DNA from: Balaenoptera acutorostrata
Lineage: Eukaryota > Chordata > Mammalia > Artiodactyla > Balaenopteridae
Reading direction: 5' to 3'
DNA: 64,000 nt
Assembly (NCBI RefSeq): GCF_949987535.1
Contig: NC_080064.1
Span: forward strand, 41,860,282 to 41,924,281
Of this stretch, positions 46,625 through 58,455 are shown one piece after another. The translations under genes were made by a program, and so were the position numbers. The notes below the pieces were generated by a model. The model did no database searches, was not told the DNA's origin, and was given only the letters and a program-made list of their open reading frames with translations. The stretch's first letter is position 1. Each line of letters begins with the position of its first letter.

Positions 46625-47335
46625 AAAATTATTTTTTAATTCTTTTTATCTATATATAACATACATGCAGAGTAGTGCACAAATCATAAATATGAAGAAC
46701 AATGAATTATCACAATGAAAACACTTGTACAATAATTACCCACAACAAGAAATAGAACATTTCCAGAACCCCAAAGTCATCATCCTGCCACTTCTCAATC
46801 ACTATCTCCTATTCTGCTCCTAAAGGTAAATCCTATCCTGACTTCTAACACTGAGTAGCTTTTACTGGTCCTGGACTTTATGTTAATGAAATCATAAGAC
46901 ATATCATTTTGAATCCATTTCCTTCATTCAACACTATGTTGCTTGTAGTTCATTCATTCTCATTGCTGTAGAGATTTACATTGTAGTAATATACAACAAT
47001 TTAACCACACATTCTTGGTGGACAACTGGGTTGCTCCAGTTGTCAGCTATTCCAAATAATATTGCTATCAACATTCTTGTACATGTCTTTGGTGCACATA
47101 CATACACATTTGGGGGAAGGGTACATGCCTAGCATTGGGTCATAGGGTGTGCATATGCCCAACTTAAATAGATGCTGCCAAACAGTTTTTCAAGTGATTG
47201 TGCCAGTTCATACTGCCACCAGCAGTGTATGAGAGTTTTGGTAGCTCCACTTCTTGTATGGTAGGTTCATTTTGAAAATATTTTGTACCAATTTGTCATA
47301 CATTTTTATTTAACAGATTCTTTTAAAATGAAATA
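46625..47335 (-). repeat. L1M (L1MC/L1MD-like) 3' part, minus strand
   Basis: 'catacatgcagagtagtgca', 'caactgggttgctccagttg', 'atgctgccaaacagtttttc' and 'ctgccaccagcagtgtatga' correspond to the complement of an old L1 3' UTR and ORF2 end. Confidence 0.65.
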
Positions 47336-48335
47336 TTTTGCTAATCTTTCTTCTGTATTGAATCCCAAAGTCCCATAAGTGTACTACAAAACTTAAGGGG
47401 TTAACTTACTTATGTGATACCAATGCCCATACTAAACAACAAAGTGACACCTATATTCATCTATGTATTCTAAATGTATCTTATACAGTACTACCAATTA
47501 TCTATTATTCCAAATTATAAGCTTTCTTTTCTCTTCTCATATCTCTTTGTAAGAAAGTGTTTCTGTGATACTGGAATGACTATCTAACATCATCTATCCT
47601 CCAAATCTAGAGAAGATTTGATTTCACTTATTCCTCTAGGAAACCACTTCCCTGCTGCTAAAGGAAATGATCTATGTACAATACAACCACTCTAGGGAAA
47701 AAAACAGATCTATAAAACACATATGCATATACTAGCATGACTGCCAACTATATTTAATACTTTTTTTTTATACTCCATGCCAAATCATTAGAGAAACTCT
47801 AATTTTATCCACAAATGTCAAAAGGCAAAAAAACAGTCTCAATCATAAGAGTTTTGAAATTATTGATTCCATTTTCTAATAAACAAGCCTTTTAGACAAG
47901 GAGCTTTGGTATATTGTTAACACTTTTACATTAGCACTATGATAACAAGAGCTGGACGATCTAAAATAGTTCTTCCTAAAGGCAAACCAATTCAGCAGCT
48001 CTTAACAACTAGGTGACCAAGCTGATATATCTATAGAGAGATGAGATGCAAGAGATCTGTTTATCAGTATTCAGAAAACAAAGTAAATATATTTTCAATG
48101 CTTCTGGAAAATATAAGAAGCCATGTAAAATAACAATGTAACAACAAATAAAATAATGGTACGCATTTTTTGTGTTTGGTGTCATTCATCTAAAATTTTG
48201 CCAAGCATATATTATGTGTAAGGTAACCACAAATCCAAAAATGTCCACTGAGCTCATACTTTGTTCAAATACTATACAAGTACCATGAACTTGAAAGGTC
48301 ATCTGATTTCTAACAATGTAGCTTTTAAAATTTGT
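47336..48335. other. Unassigned sequence
   Basis: One kilobase of AT-rich DNA; nothing recognised. Confidence 0.5.
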
Positions 48336-48500
48336 TTAACAAATTACATTGTGTTTACTATGTGCTAGGCACTGTACTAATTGCTTTGCAAATATTAACT
48401 CAATTAAGTCTTAAAATAATTGGGGGTAAATAGCCAGAATTTGAACTCAGGCAGCAGTATAACTAAAGTTCATGCTCTTAACTACACAAATAGCTGGAAA
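48336..48500 (-). repeat. MIR SINE, minus strand
   Basis: 'actatgtgctaggcactgta', 'agccagaatttgaactcagg' and 'catgctcttaactacacaaa' follow the complement of MIR; the central part is deleted. Confidence 0.7.
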
Positions 48501-49145
48501 TACCTATAAAAATATAACCAAAATAATAAGTCACTTTTTCTTTTTTAATAAATCTGAGCTATACTTGACCTTTTGATTATTTACTTCAGAGACAAAATTT
48601 TTGATCATTTATTTAAAGTAAGAAAAGTATATATGATGACTCAAAGGCAAGAAATATAGTCCTTTGCTATGTGCATGTTTAGCTTGTCTAAAACAATATG
48701 TCATCAAATTTACAAATATATTATTATAAAAGAAAATACAAAAATACATCTATATTTGGACAATATGAAGCTTCTTTTAAACAGTTTAGAAGTACAAAAC
48801 ACAGAGAGAATAAAAATAGCTTGAACTTGTTCTCTAATTATTCTTTAATCAAGGATGCAATTTGAATCAAGTTTTTTATCTGCCCATTTATCTAGTTGAT
48901 TATAAGCATACTATCTGAGAGTACCAACAGGCAATTTCATGTATTCCTCAGGAGGGAAAGAGGAAATAAGAGAACTGTAAGGTCACTTAGTCTATTTCCT
49001 GCTCAGGCATCTTACTTTCCCTATATTTCCCAGGGCTTTGCAGAGCTACAATCGAGACAGCCCTCTCTAGAATGAACCTTCTCCCCTCAGCGATAAAGAA
49101 GGTTTCTGGCAAAATGAAAATATGTTGACATTATTTTTGCGTGTT
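48501..49145. other. Unassigned sequence
   Basis: AT-rich, with a short higher-GC patch at 49000-49100. No gene or repeat call possible by eye. Confidence 0.5.
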
Positions 49146-49390
49146 TTGGCTTTTAAGTTGAGATAACTGACATATAACATTGTATTCATTTTAGGTGTAC
49201 AACATAATGATTTAACATATGTTTGTAGTGGGAAATGACTACGGCAAGTTTAGTTAACATCCATTGTCACACAGTTACAATTCTTTTTCTTGTAAAGAGA
49301 ACTTTTAAGACCTACACTCTTAGCAACTTTCAAATATACAGTACAATATTATTAACTATACTCAACATGCTGTACATTATATCCCTGAAG
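49146..49390 (-). repeat. L1MA-type 3' end, minus strand
   Basis: 'gttgagataactgacatata', 'ttttaggtgtacaacataat' and 'caacatgctgtacattatat' are the same 3' UTR text found at 9550-10100 in the older L1. Confidence 0.75.
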
Positions 49391-49814
49391 TTAATTTTTT
49401 TTTAAAGGAAAGCCCTGCCCGCGTGAAGCAAAAGAAAAAAGTCTCTGCTTTCTTGGTCTGATCAGATTTCCACTCATAATGGCCCTGCTTCCTCTGACTG
49501 GTTTCACTATTAACATAAGGAGTTCTAAATCAAATACATCTAGGATCATCGCATATAACCAACACAATGAACATCTGGAAAAAAATTTGGTTCTATAGCT
49601 ATAAAAGTCACTTCAATCCCAGTTCTCTCTAAACTCCATCCCAGTTTCTTAAAAGTAGTAGGAATGGTAACTACAGGAGAATTAGTATTAGTACCAGACT
49701 GTATTTTGTATGTACTCAAAAATGCTTCTTTCTCCAGTAAGCCACAGCATCTGAAATTCCCATTAGAGTAAGTTCTTGAGTATGTAGATAACACCACAAA
49801 AATGCCTTAAAGAT
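49391..49814. other. Unassigned sequence
   Basis: No recognised feature. An 83-codon frame on the minus strand (49546-49797) has no family resemblance or supporting context. Confidence 0.5.
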
Positions 49815-49980
49815 AATGCCTTACATATGTATAGCACTACACACTTAATCCTAGAAATAAACCTGTACTCGTACCATTTATCAGAGGAGAAAATGAGACT
49901 CAGAGAAGTTACCATACATGCCCAAGATCATATAACTTGACTGTGTTACCATTCAAATCCTCAGCTAAGCCTAGTATAAA
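49815..49980 (-). repeat. MIR SINE, minus strand
   Basis: 'cacttaatcctagaaataaa', 'gaggagaaaatgagactcag', 'tgcccaagatcatataactt' and 'caaatcctcagc' follow the complement of MIR. Confidence 0.7.
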
Positions 49981-51089
49981 TATACTGCCTCAGTTCCCAA
50001 GTAGGCTGAGAAGAATAATAGATGATTGTGCATCAACGTAAAATAATGGATAAATTTCTCAGAAAACAGCACATGATAGAGCTTTGAAGGAAGAGACAAG
50101 ACGTGAATTTTAAATGTAAAGAAAACTGATCTTTGGGAGATATGTAGCTTCATGCTTTGCCCAGGGAGAAAAAGCTCTGACAGGATATCACTGATGAGAT
50201 ATGGTCTAGGCAGTCAGGAACAATGAGGGGACAAGCCCAGGAAAGGCATGTTATATAGATAAGTAGCTTTCACAGCTTAAACTAGGCCTGTCCTGGTAGT
50301 TTTATCATCTGTAGTACAGGCTCAGTAGGTACTTTTATTTTCTACCAAGCAGGGGAGGTTATGTTTTTCCTCACAACATACCAAAAAAGGGTAGATAGGA
50401 CTCGCGCAAGCAAATCCGAAAGTGAGGTCAATGAAATGCCTCTACTTATCATTTAAAGGAATAACAGAAATTCTCCTTTGTTTTAAATCAACAATGTTGC
50501 TTGACTGATTTTAAAAAATACATATGTAAAAACAAGCTATATGTCTGTATCTTTGTTCTTTAAAAATGTAAAAATAATTTCAAATATAAAATGCCATTCC
50601 AATCAGCTCTATCATGCTGAAATATTTCAGAAACTTATAAAATATTATCTCTTCACAGTATTATCTCCTCACAGAAGCAACAGATCTTACAGTAGTTGAA
50701 TGATATAAAAATACAAGAGAGCATCTGAAGGACCAAGGCACTTTTTAACTCTTTCCTGGTGGGTATGCCTTCAATTATATAATTTTCTATTTCTTTCTTT
50801 CCTAAAAGAGTAATTGCACGTTCTACTTAGGGGGTGAGGAGTGGGGGAAAGCTAGTGATCATCTGTTAAATCCCCTACCCCTAGACATAATTGTGTTCTA
50901 AAACAATTTTGTAAAACAATCCAAACAAATTAAAAACAAATATCTTTCAAATATTGGTATGATTTCTATAATGGCACTAAGCACTAAAATGAAATGCAAT
51001 ACTAATGTGGAGATGACATTTGTTTTTCACATTTTATTTTCTTTTAGCTATTGCACACAATTTCTATCAAGGCTGAGGCTGATAAAAAT
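49981..51089. other. Unassigned sequence
   Basis: About 1.1 kb, AT-rich; nothing recognised. Confidence 0.5.
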
Positions 51090-51490
51090 TGTAATGTACT
51101 TAAAATCATCTGTGATCTGTCACTTACTGGGCATATAACCTTGGCCAAGCTATTTAACTACATGAGTCTCACACTCCTCATTGTAAAAATGATAATAATA
51201 CCCTCCTCACAGTTGGCCTGTAAGAACTAAATAAGTTTCAGAGTCCTGTAACACATAGCACATGTTTAACACAATGACTCTTGTACTAATATGAATTATA
51301 CAGAAATTTCTATGTATGCTCTAAAGTGGTATAAAAATGATAATATTATCATTTCTAACATATCATATTAAAGTTATATCCTCTTCACTATGAAAAAAAT
51401 CTCAAATCTAACAGGGTCACTTGAGAACTAAATGAAATAACACATGTGAAAACTATTTAGCACAAAGCAAGCTCTCAATAAACGTTTATT
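51090..51490 (+). repeat. MIR SINE(s), plus strand
   Basis: 51090-51285 covers the core ('ataaccttggccaagctatt', 'gtctcacactcctcattgta', 'acacatagcacatgtttaac'). 51410-51490 is a separate MIR 3' half ('aactaaatgaaataacacat', 'gcaagctctcaataaacgtt'). They could be two copies or one copy plus a duplication. Confidence 0.62.
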
Positions 51491-51985
51491 TAAAAATATA
51501 CAAGTGAAACTCCCAGTGAAGCTGGGAGATTTAGTACACCATTTAATCCAGACTATTATATGACTGCAATATTCACATATAATAACCTTTCATTTAGAAG
51601 ACAGAATATTATGTGGTATATTAAAATCATCAATTATTAATATTCTGAGTCCAAAGATCCCCGTGCAAGTTATTAGAGCCAATATAATGTAAATTCCCCT
51701 TGCAGGAATTAGTTTTAGTATATATTTAAAAATACATATATGTATAATTTTATATATTTATATACATTATTATTTTCAATAGAGCTATATAAATAATTTT
51801 TCATAAATCTGCATACATGAAATAAAATCTATTTTAAAATGAATATATTGAAAGCTTTATAAAACTCAGAAATTTTACATACTGCAATCTTTAAAAATCT
51901 TTAAATGATTCATTTTTACATCCAACTCACTCTTTAGATAATATATATCTATACTTATATACTCAACTACACACACTTTCATTGA
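51491..51985. other. Very AT-rich unassigned sequence
   Basis: Dominated by A/T (51715-51960), without a simple period. No gene. Confidence 0.55.
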
Positions 51986-51989
51986 TTTT

Positions 51990-52600
51990 ATCTCCTCTCC
52001 TGGCTTTCTCAGAATCAAGTCTCAAATTTCTAACTGCATCTTCATCATGTCCACACCAATATCCCATTATTACCTCAAATCAACATGCCTAAAATAAACC
52101 TATCCTTTCCACAACAAACCATTTCTTCCTTTGATTCTTCCATTTCTGTCAATGAATCCCCAATCTTTTTTTATTTCTTTCTCTCTCCTCTCTGAAAGAT
52201 ATCATATAGAAGGAACAGCAAAGGACCTTGGAGTCAACTGGATCTGTTTTTACTTCTGTGTCTACTTCTTACTAGTTGTGTGAGCTTAGGCAAATTTATT
52301 ACATCCCTTCTGAACTTAAGTTCCATGTCTATAAAAATAGAAATTCATTTCACTTACCTTGCAGGACTTTGTAAGGCTTAAATATAATGTATATAAGGTG
52401 CCTAATAAATAGTGAGCATTCATAAATATAGACAAAGCAACTTCTCTTCCTTCATCACATCCAGTCATCAAGCACCATATAGATTCTTACTTTGAAATGT
52501 CCCCATCGTCGCAACCTGTTCTGGGCCCTTCTCATTTAAATCCTTAAGTTTGGGGTGTCATCTACTTCCTTATCCATCTGGGGAAATGGCCACACACTCA
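51990..52600 (+). repeat. L2 ORF2-region fragment, plus strand, split by a MIR
   Basis: 52070-52150 ('cctcaaatcaacatgcctaa', 'aataaacctatcctttccac') aligns with the L2 segment just after its RT motifs, and 52440-52600 ('ccatctggggaaatggccac' and preceding text) with sequence farther along. The same region appears inverted at 31240-31330. Confidence 0.48.
52205..52430 (+). repeat. MIR SINE, plus strand
   Basis: 'ggaccttggagtcaactgga', 'cttactagttgtgtgagctt', 'ccttgcaggactttgtaagg' and 'ggtgcctaataaatagtgag' run in full MIR order. Confidence 0.75.
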
Positions 52601-52620
52601 AAAAAAAAAAAAAAAAAAAA
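52600..52620. repeat. (A)21 homopolymer
   Basis: Pure poly-A without a recognisable retroelement body immediately upstream. Confidence 0.95.
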
Positions 52621-53169
52621 CCCAGCCTGTCCAAAGGCCTCTTCCTACCTGGGAGTTTAAGCTCCTAAAACCACTTATACTACTTTACGTCAATTTGGAA
52701 TCCTGGAACAGTTCATTCCATCCAAGTTCCTTCTGCCCACCTTTCAACAATCTCCTTCATCCCTATGATCCTTTGATTCCCTTAGAATTTTCTGAGATTA
52801 ACTTTGCTACAAATTCTCCACTACCTCTTCATTATTTACCCTTCTTAAGGCTGTCTAATCACTCTGCATCTAGTCTAGCTCCCCACGTCACCTACCTCCT
52901 AGCACTAATGTGATTTGCACCTCTTATACAGTCTCCCCAATGCTCCTCTACTCTTCATTAAATGTTCCCACTACCTCCTTACTCTAAAACCTGGCTCTGC
53001 CCAGATGGTAAAATTTCTCTTGCAAAAGAAAAAGAAGAGGCTCTTCCTTTTTCCTTGCCCTAGGATCTCTAAGAAGAGCGGAGGGACAGTATTCTCAGAA
53101 TACCCTTTCCTTTCTCACCCAGAAATCTTTCCTTCACGGAGTATAGTATTCTTTCAAATACTTGCTGCC
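52621..53169. other. Unassigned, pyrimidine-biased sequence
   Basis: C/T-rich plus strand with a 102-codon frame (52915-53223) that crosses into the following repeat. Possibly a decayed L2 region; no convincing gene. Confidence 0.45.
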
Positions 53170-53515
53170 CTGTCCCATGGCAGGATTATACAACCCATCC
53201 TGTCAGTAGCAGGCTTGCTATAAGCCTTGAACAGAAATGTGAGCAGAAGTGACATGTGCCATTTCCAAGGAAAAGCTTTACAAAGAACCATTACATGTTT
53301 CCAATATGGTCTCTTTTCCTCTTGCATGAGACCAGAAATGTCCCAAACAGAAGCTACTCCATCAGCCTGGGTCGTTACATGAAGAGGTGGAGCAAAACTA
53401 TAACTGACCCACAGTGGATGTACACTGGAAGCAAGAAATAAACCTTTCTTGCTGTTACAAACCCCTGGGATTTTTGAGTCATTTATCACTGTATAACTTA
53501 GCTTAAACTGGCTAA
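53170..53515 (+). repeat. Ancient LTR-like repeat (MaLR/MLT-type?), plus strand
   Basis: 'gtgagcagaagtgacatgtg' (53239-53258), 'ccatcagcctgggtcgttac' and 'gaagcaagaaataaaccttt' (53431-53450) are typical of an old, abundant mammalian LTR-like repeat. Related to 28745-29215. The 133-codon minus-strand frame across it is fortuitous. Confidence 0.45.
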
Positions 53516-53534
53516 TATGTTGTATCCTTTTACC

Positions 53535-53720
53535 ATAATCATTCCCATTCTTCAAGATGTATCTTAAGCATCAGTTTCCATAAAATTTTTCTTGATCACT
53601 TTAGTCCTAAGTTATTTTTTTCCTCCTCTAAATTCCTAGAGTTCAGCTGTACTACTCTTATGGCAATTCTAGTCTATTCTTGTTTTGAATTATTATTGTT
53701 TAAATCTGAATCATGTATAA
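53535..53720 (+). repeat. L2 fragment, plus strand
   Basis: 'attcttcaagatgtatctta', 'aatttttcttgatcacttta' and 'aattcctagagttcagctgt' match the L2 region upstream of its 3' tail. Confidence 0.5.
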
Positions 53721-54060
53721 TTGCTTAATGGCTGCTAGCATCACAAAAACAGAGAAAATCAGACATTATGTGCCTCTTAATGAAACACATAAAACCACTT
53801 TTGAAATAGTCTCGAAAAAAAAAAGGAGCCCAAATTTAATCAAGCTTCTAGATATACCCAGTCATTTATAGGAAATGTAGAAGACAGAATGATGTGTTGA
53901 ACTACATCGCGGGAAGGCAATCAGCAAAATCCAGGAAAACAATCTGCTTTCTTCAAACAAAAAAATTGTAAGGGAAAAAAAGAGATGGAGGGGAAACCCA
54001 TTTATGAAATAATCAAATTAAAAACTAACTGGATATTTGATATTAAGGAATTATTGTTAT
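53721..54060. other. Unassigned sequence
   Basis: No recognised feature; ends in an AT repeat. Confidence 0.5.
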
Positions 54061-54235
54061 TTGGTATGATTATATTTTTGGTATGAATATATATATGGCA
54101 TAATTATATATATATATGTCATGTAATATACAACATATATATATACACACGCACACAGAGAAAGAGGGAAAGAGAGAGAAGAGAGAGAGAAAGAAAGAAA
54201 GAGAGAAAAGAGAGAAAGAAAGACAGAGAGAATGT
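54061..54235. repeat. Compound (AT)n-(AC)n-(GA/GAAA)n microsatellite
   Basis: AT-rich repeats (54085-54143), a short AC run (54144-54156), then an unbroken purine run of 67 nt (54157-54223) made of GA, GAAA and GGGAAA units, broken once by C at 54224 and continuing to 54232. Confidence 0.93.
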
Positions 54236-54289
54236 GTCTTTTAGAGGTACATATTGAAATATTTATAGATTAAATTATACATCTTCACT

Positions 54290-54470
54290 ATGCTTCAGTA
54301 CAGTCCTAGGGGAAGAAGGAGAGTAAGAAAGATAAACATAATTGATAATTGTTGAGGTTAGATGATGGGTATGTAGGAATTCTTATACTATCCTTTCTAT
54401 TTCTGTATATGTTTGAAAATTTCCATAATATAAAGGTTATTTTAAATGGAGTTATTTTAAACTAGCCACA
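54290..54470 (+). repeat. Old L1 3' terminus, plus strand, tentative
   Basis: 'gatgatgggtatgtaggaat', 'tttctgtatatgtttgaaaa' and 'tttccataatataaaggtta' resemble the end of L1M-type 3' UTRs. Confidence 0.45.
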
Positions 54471-54708
54471 TAATACAACTTACTTATAGTTTATATCCAA
54501 AACTATCTGTCTAGGTAGTAGCTTTATAGATATGCTGATCCTATAAGATTATGTGACCAAGTAAAACTCTGATAGCCTAGAAGAGTGCCCCTATGACTGC
54601 AGAAGGAAGGAAAACATAAACTTACCTCTCTGGTGGGTTTTTTCAACTTAGCCTACGAGAAAGAAAAAATATATCTATGCTTTTTTTCCCACAATGATGG
54701 CCTAAACC

Positions 54709-55047
54709 AGGGGTTGCAAATTTTATGAGCTATGCAAGTAACACCAAATAAGTAAAGCAAACTGAGAATAAGGAACTAAAGAGAAAATAGTGAGTGGTGG
54801 GGACCGTGTCATACCAGAAAGCCTTTGACCCCTTCTAAAGGTGGCACTAGCTGCTCAGCTCCAGCCAATAGTGAACATGCATCAGTGTAGGCCCACTTTT
54901 GCCAAGTCTCCTGAATTTTCAAGAGAAGCCAGAAATTCACACTTTTATGTGAAATCTCCCTGTTTTTAAATAATACAGTTCATGAGCCCAACAAAATATA
55001 TCTGGTATCTTGATCCATCCCGTGTGATACCAGTTTGCAATGACTTG
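54709..55047. mobile_element. hAT-type non-autonomous DNA transposon
   Basis: The left end 'ccaggggttgcaaattttat' and the complement of the right end ('caagtcattgcaaactggta') form imperfect inverted termini of the CAGGGGTTGGCAAAC hAT class (MER30 and relatives). Internal text 'tttcaagagaagccagaaat' and 'catgagcccaac' fits a Charlie-type MITE. About 340 bp. Confidence 0.55.
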
Positions 55048-55204
55048 TCTAAGAAAAACTTAATATGGCACGACAGAATGAAGGGAGATGTGTTCCAGAT
55101 CTTCCCTGATAGCAAGAATTTATTTTGTTGATAGCCGTTGAGATGAGAGAAAAAAGACTTTACCTGATTATTGTCACCTTTGATGTTCCTATTGTGTAAA
55201 TAAA

Positions 55205-55300
55205 TTATTGAAGGTAAGTTCTTTGTGGTCAGTTGTCATTTATTTCTCTCTTTCATCCCAAAATAAGGCTCCAATAAATAAGTTTCTGGTAAATTAATTT
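55205..55300 (+). repeat. L2 3' end, plus strand
   Basis: 'aaggtaagttctttgtggtc' and 'aaggctccaataaataagtt' fit the L2 3' tail. Confidence 0.45.
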
Positions 55301-57326
55301 GAAAGAACGGTTATAAGATTCAGTTTGCATGGTGAGTCAAATGGACCAAATTGTTCTACCTTCAGCTTATATAGTCAGTCTATGAAAAAACACAATATCC
55401 TTAAATCAGTCCAGGAACCGTACTGGTTTCCTCACATTGATTTGAGCTGCTAAGTCTGTCCTAGTCCTGACACATGGCCATAGAGATTGTCCACAGAGGA
55501 ATTAACTGTGAGGGACTGGTGGGTAAGGAACAGAAAAGACCACCAGAGGCCCTTTACCTTAATGTTAACACCTTTTGATTAATAGGGTATGCACTGCAGA
55601 AAGGTAAGAGCCTCAGCTTTCTTATGCTCCTACTTTCTGTATGGAAGCCAAATTTAAATTTTATGTCTTATTATAATAAAAAATAATAATAATTAAAGTT
55701 ACACTTCCAAGACCCAAGGAAGCCAATATGGAGGGGAATAGGAGTTTCTGCTCACAAGTCCAGTCAGACGGACTCACCCAATATTGCCTGTGCCTGATAC
55801 AAATTTGCTTCTAACCTTGTAAGGTAAAATGTGCAAAATTAGGAGATATGTACACAAAATAACTTGAATACAAATAAGAATGTGATAAATATATTTCAAA
55901 TAAAGCTATATGTAACTTAAACAATTTGAAATAATTATGTTTCTTTATTTAAATTCCACATAACTATTAACACTTTTTCAAAATGACTAATTAAAACTTG
56001 CAAGGCAAAGAGAAAGATAGCTTCAGAATTAAGAAATGTGGTGGTTCCTTACGTATCCAAGGATTGCTTTACTTTTCATCAGAAGCAGTTTTCTCAGATT
56101 CAGAAAACTAATATGAGTAGAAAATGGATTTTAAGCCCTGATTTATCATTTAAAAAAATCTGCAATATTTAAAATTCAAATTTGAGTTTTAGGAATTCCA
56201 TATACATAAGTATTTTTTAAATTACCTAGCCTCTTTCTTCTCTTTGGCACTAAATATTCATGATACTCATATACAAGGTAGTTGGCAATAATAAACAGCA
56301 CATTCATTTTAGACCTGAAATACCTAAGAACCAGAGACTGCTGTTGGTCTGCCAGACAGATCATAGCCAAGTAATAAAAAAAAAGAGAGAACTGATAAAA
56401 AATTGAAGGAAGAAAGAAAACCAAAGACCTAGTGTTTATTCAGTATGCCAATCTCTTCTACTTAACTGGAACAAGGCAGGGGTAGGAAAAGCCTGCAGCA
56501 GAAAAATCAGGAAAGCTAGAGATGAAAAGTTTACAGAGTTTACTAATTTCTAGTTTCTTTAAAAAAAGAGAATTGATTGATAAATAAAAAGATTAAGATT
56601 AAGATTGATAGATAAAAAGATTTGAAAAAATAAAATTTTTAAAACCATAAAAAATATATATAAATAAAATTTATAAAATCAATATAAAAACATTTAGCTT
56701 GCTAGGACAGAAACAAAAAGAATTGATCTATTCTCCTGACAATACCTAACCCTGCTTTTGACAACCATTTGATTGAAACTTGCAAACTTTCAAAGTATGT
56801 ATTGTTCAGAGGAAATACCTACAGGGTAAGGATGCTTTTGTCACTCTAATAACAAGAAAACTCAATCTCACAGCTTTAAGTAGACAGTGTGTTTTCAAGG
56901 GTACTTGGCAACTTTTGATAACCTAAATGAGAAGTAGCATTAGAATTAGAAACCTAAAAAAAACTGTACTTACTTCATTTCATCAGGAAGACATACACTT
57001 CAATGTAAAGTTTGCTGAGAACAACTTTTTGCCAACTTCAAACCACTATGAAGGTAAGGATGTACAAATGATAAAGAAAAATTTCCCCCTCCTTCTTCCC
57101 CTCAAAAAACAATTTGACCTTTGGAATAATCTGGTTCACTAATTAGTTACAACACCTATTGTCTCAGAATGTACCACTTCAGATTTCAATTAAAATATAT
57201 ACAATATCTCAATTATTTATTGAGTTCCTTAACTGAAGAAACTCAATCAATTAAAAAACCACTGATGTAGCCACAAGACAAAAGTCTCCCAGTAACAGAA
57301 AAGATGCAATCAATGCAAACCAACTT
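55301..57326. other. Unassigned sequence, ~2 kb
   Basis: AT-rich, with an A-rich low-complexity patch at 56560-56695 that includes repeated 'agattaagatt' and 'gatagataaaaag' units. Short frames at 56176-56424 (minus) and 56927-57142 (plus) have no recognisable domain. No repeats seen with confidence. Confidence 0.45.
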
Positions 57327-57346
57327 AAAATTAGTATCAACTCTGG

Positions 57347-57651
57347 GGGCTTCCCTGGTGGCGCAGTGGTTGAGAATCTGCCTGCTAATGCAGGGGACAC
57401 GGGTTCGAGCCCTGGTCTGGGAAGATCCCACATGCCACGGAGCAGCTGGGCCCGTGAGCCACAATTGCTGAGCCTGCGCGTCTGGAGCCTGTGCCCCGTG
57501 ACGGGAGGGGCCGCGATAGAGAAAGGCCCGCGCACCGCGATGAAGAGCGGTCCCCGCACCGCGATGAAGAGTGGCCCCCGCTTGCCGCAACTGGAGAAAG
57601 CCCTCGCACGAACCGAAGACCCAACACAGCCAAAAAAAAAAAAAAAAAAAA
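57347..57651 (+). mobile_element. Young CHR-type SINE, plus strand, full length, CpG-rich
   Basis: Perfect 20-bp target duplication, 'aaaattagtatcaactctgg', at 57327-57346 and 57652-57671. The pol III promoter looks intact: box A around 57356-57369 ('tggtggcgcagtgg') and box B GGTTCGAGCCC at 57402-57412. The body keeps many CpGs and ends in about 24 A. A 24-bp unit starting 'cgcaccgcgatgaagag' is tandemly doubled at 57531-57554 and 57555-57578 with two differences. The perfect duplication, intact boxes and CpG content point to a recent insertion. Open frames through it, on both strands, are incidental. Confidence 0.95.
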
Positions 57652-57671
57652 AAAATTAGTATCAACTCTGG

Positions 57672-58359
57672 CAAATGTTGATGCAAAGGAAAGAAGATTT
57701 TTTTTTTCCCTTGGGACCTTATTAAATCAACTTCTAGAAATTAATAAAAAGATAAACATAAGAATTAAATCATGATTCCCTCCTCAGAATACAGGGAAAG
57801 TTGCTTTCATGAAACTGAATCCTAGACTACATATATTTTATATTAAATTGAAATAAAAGATCCAGTCTCTTTGGAGAAAGGAATAAAAATTATCCACTCT
57901 GTTCATTAAATCATTTGATTCTTCATCCAGTTCTATAATATGAGTGACACTGAGCTTCAAATCAAAGAACCCGAAATACTGATAAACCTAAATTGAGATA
58001 AGGCCTTCCAATTTTTCTTTAGAAAGTTCAAAATGTTTATAATAATTTTTTACCAAGCTGCAAAAATTTTACTAGCATTTCTCATAATCATTGCTATTCT
58101 TGTGGTGGTACACTGGTAATGACATTAGTAAAAGAGAAGTTAGAGCATTACTGCTATGGATGGTATTTCCAATTTTAATTTAAATTATTTTAATTTTTTA
58201 ATGTATTTATAATACACATCTTTAAAATTGCTCTCTTCCAGTATCTGGGGTAGCAACATGATCAGAGAGCCTCTTTAAATATATATGAAGCTGTATATCT
58301 CATGTAATGGAAGGCATCAATTAATCCAGTGAGTTGGTTAATAGAATTTCTACTCTATC
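57672..58359. other. Unassigned sequence
   Basis: AT-rich DNA; no recognised element. Confidence 0.5.
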
Positions 58360-58455
58360 ATATGCATAACATACACCCTCACAACTCTATTGAGTAAAGG
58401 ATTAGTATCATCATTTTAAAGACGAATAAAACTGAGGCTCATAGAACCACTATTA
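58360..58455 (-). repeat. MIR fragment, minus strand
   Basis: 'tagtatcatcattttaaaga' and 'aataaaactgaggctcatag' follow the complement of the MIR core. It is cut off at the left end of the L1 at 58456. Confidence 0.55.

Noticed and set aside
49546..49797. 83-codon minus-strand frame as a small gene
   Set aside because: No recognisable motif and no promoter, splice or conservation evidence; the length is common by chance in 64 kb.
52600..52620. Poly-A as the tail of a processed pseudogene
   Set aside because: The upstream sequence reads as L2 without an AATAAA at the right distance, and no target duplication was seen.
53154..53555. 133-codon minus-strand frame
   Set aside because: It crosses an LTR-like repeat on the opposite strand and flanking DNA; no domain or start context supports it.
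57402..57412. tRNA gene candidates at box B-like GGTTCGAGCCC (57402-57412) and similar sites
   Set aside because: No cloverleaf with acceptor stem and anticodon arm is formed; these are tRNA-derived SINE promoters.
57385..57686. Frames of 82-147 codons through 57243-57686
   Set aside because: They read through the SINE; a poly-Phe or poly-Lys run comes from its poly-A tail.
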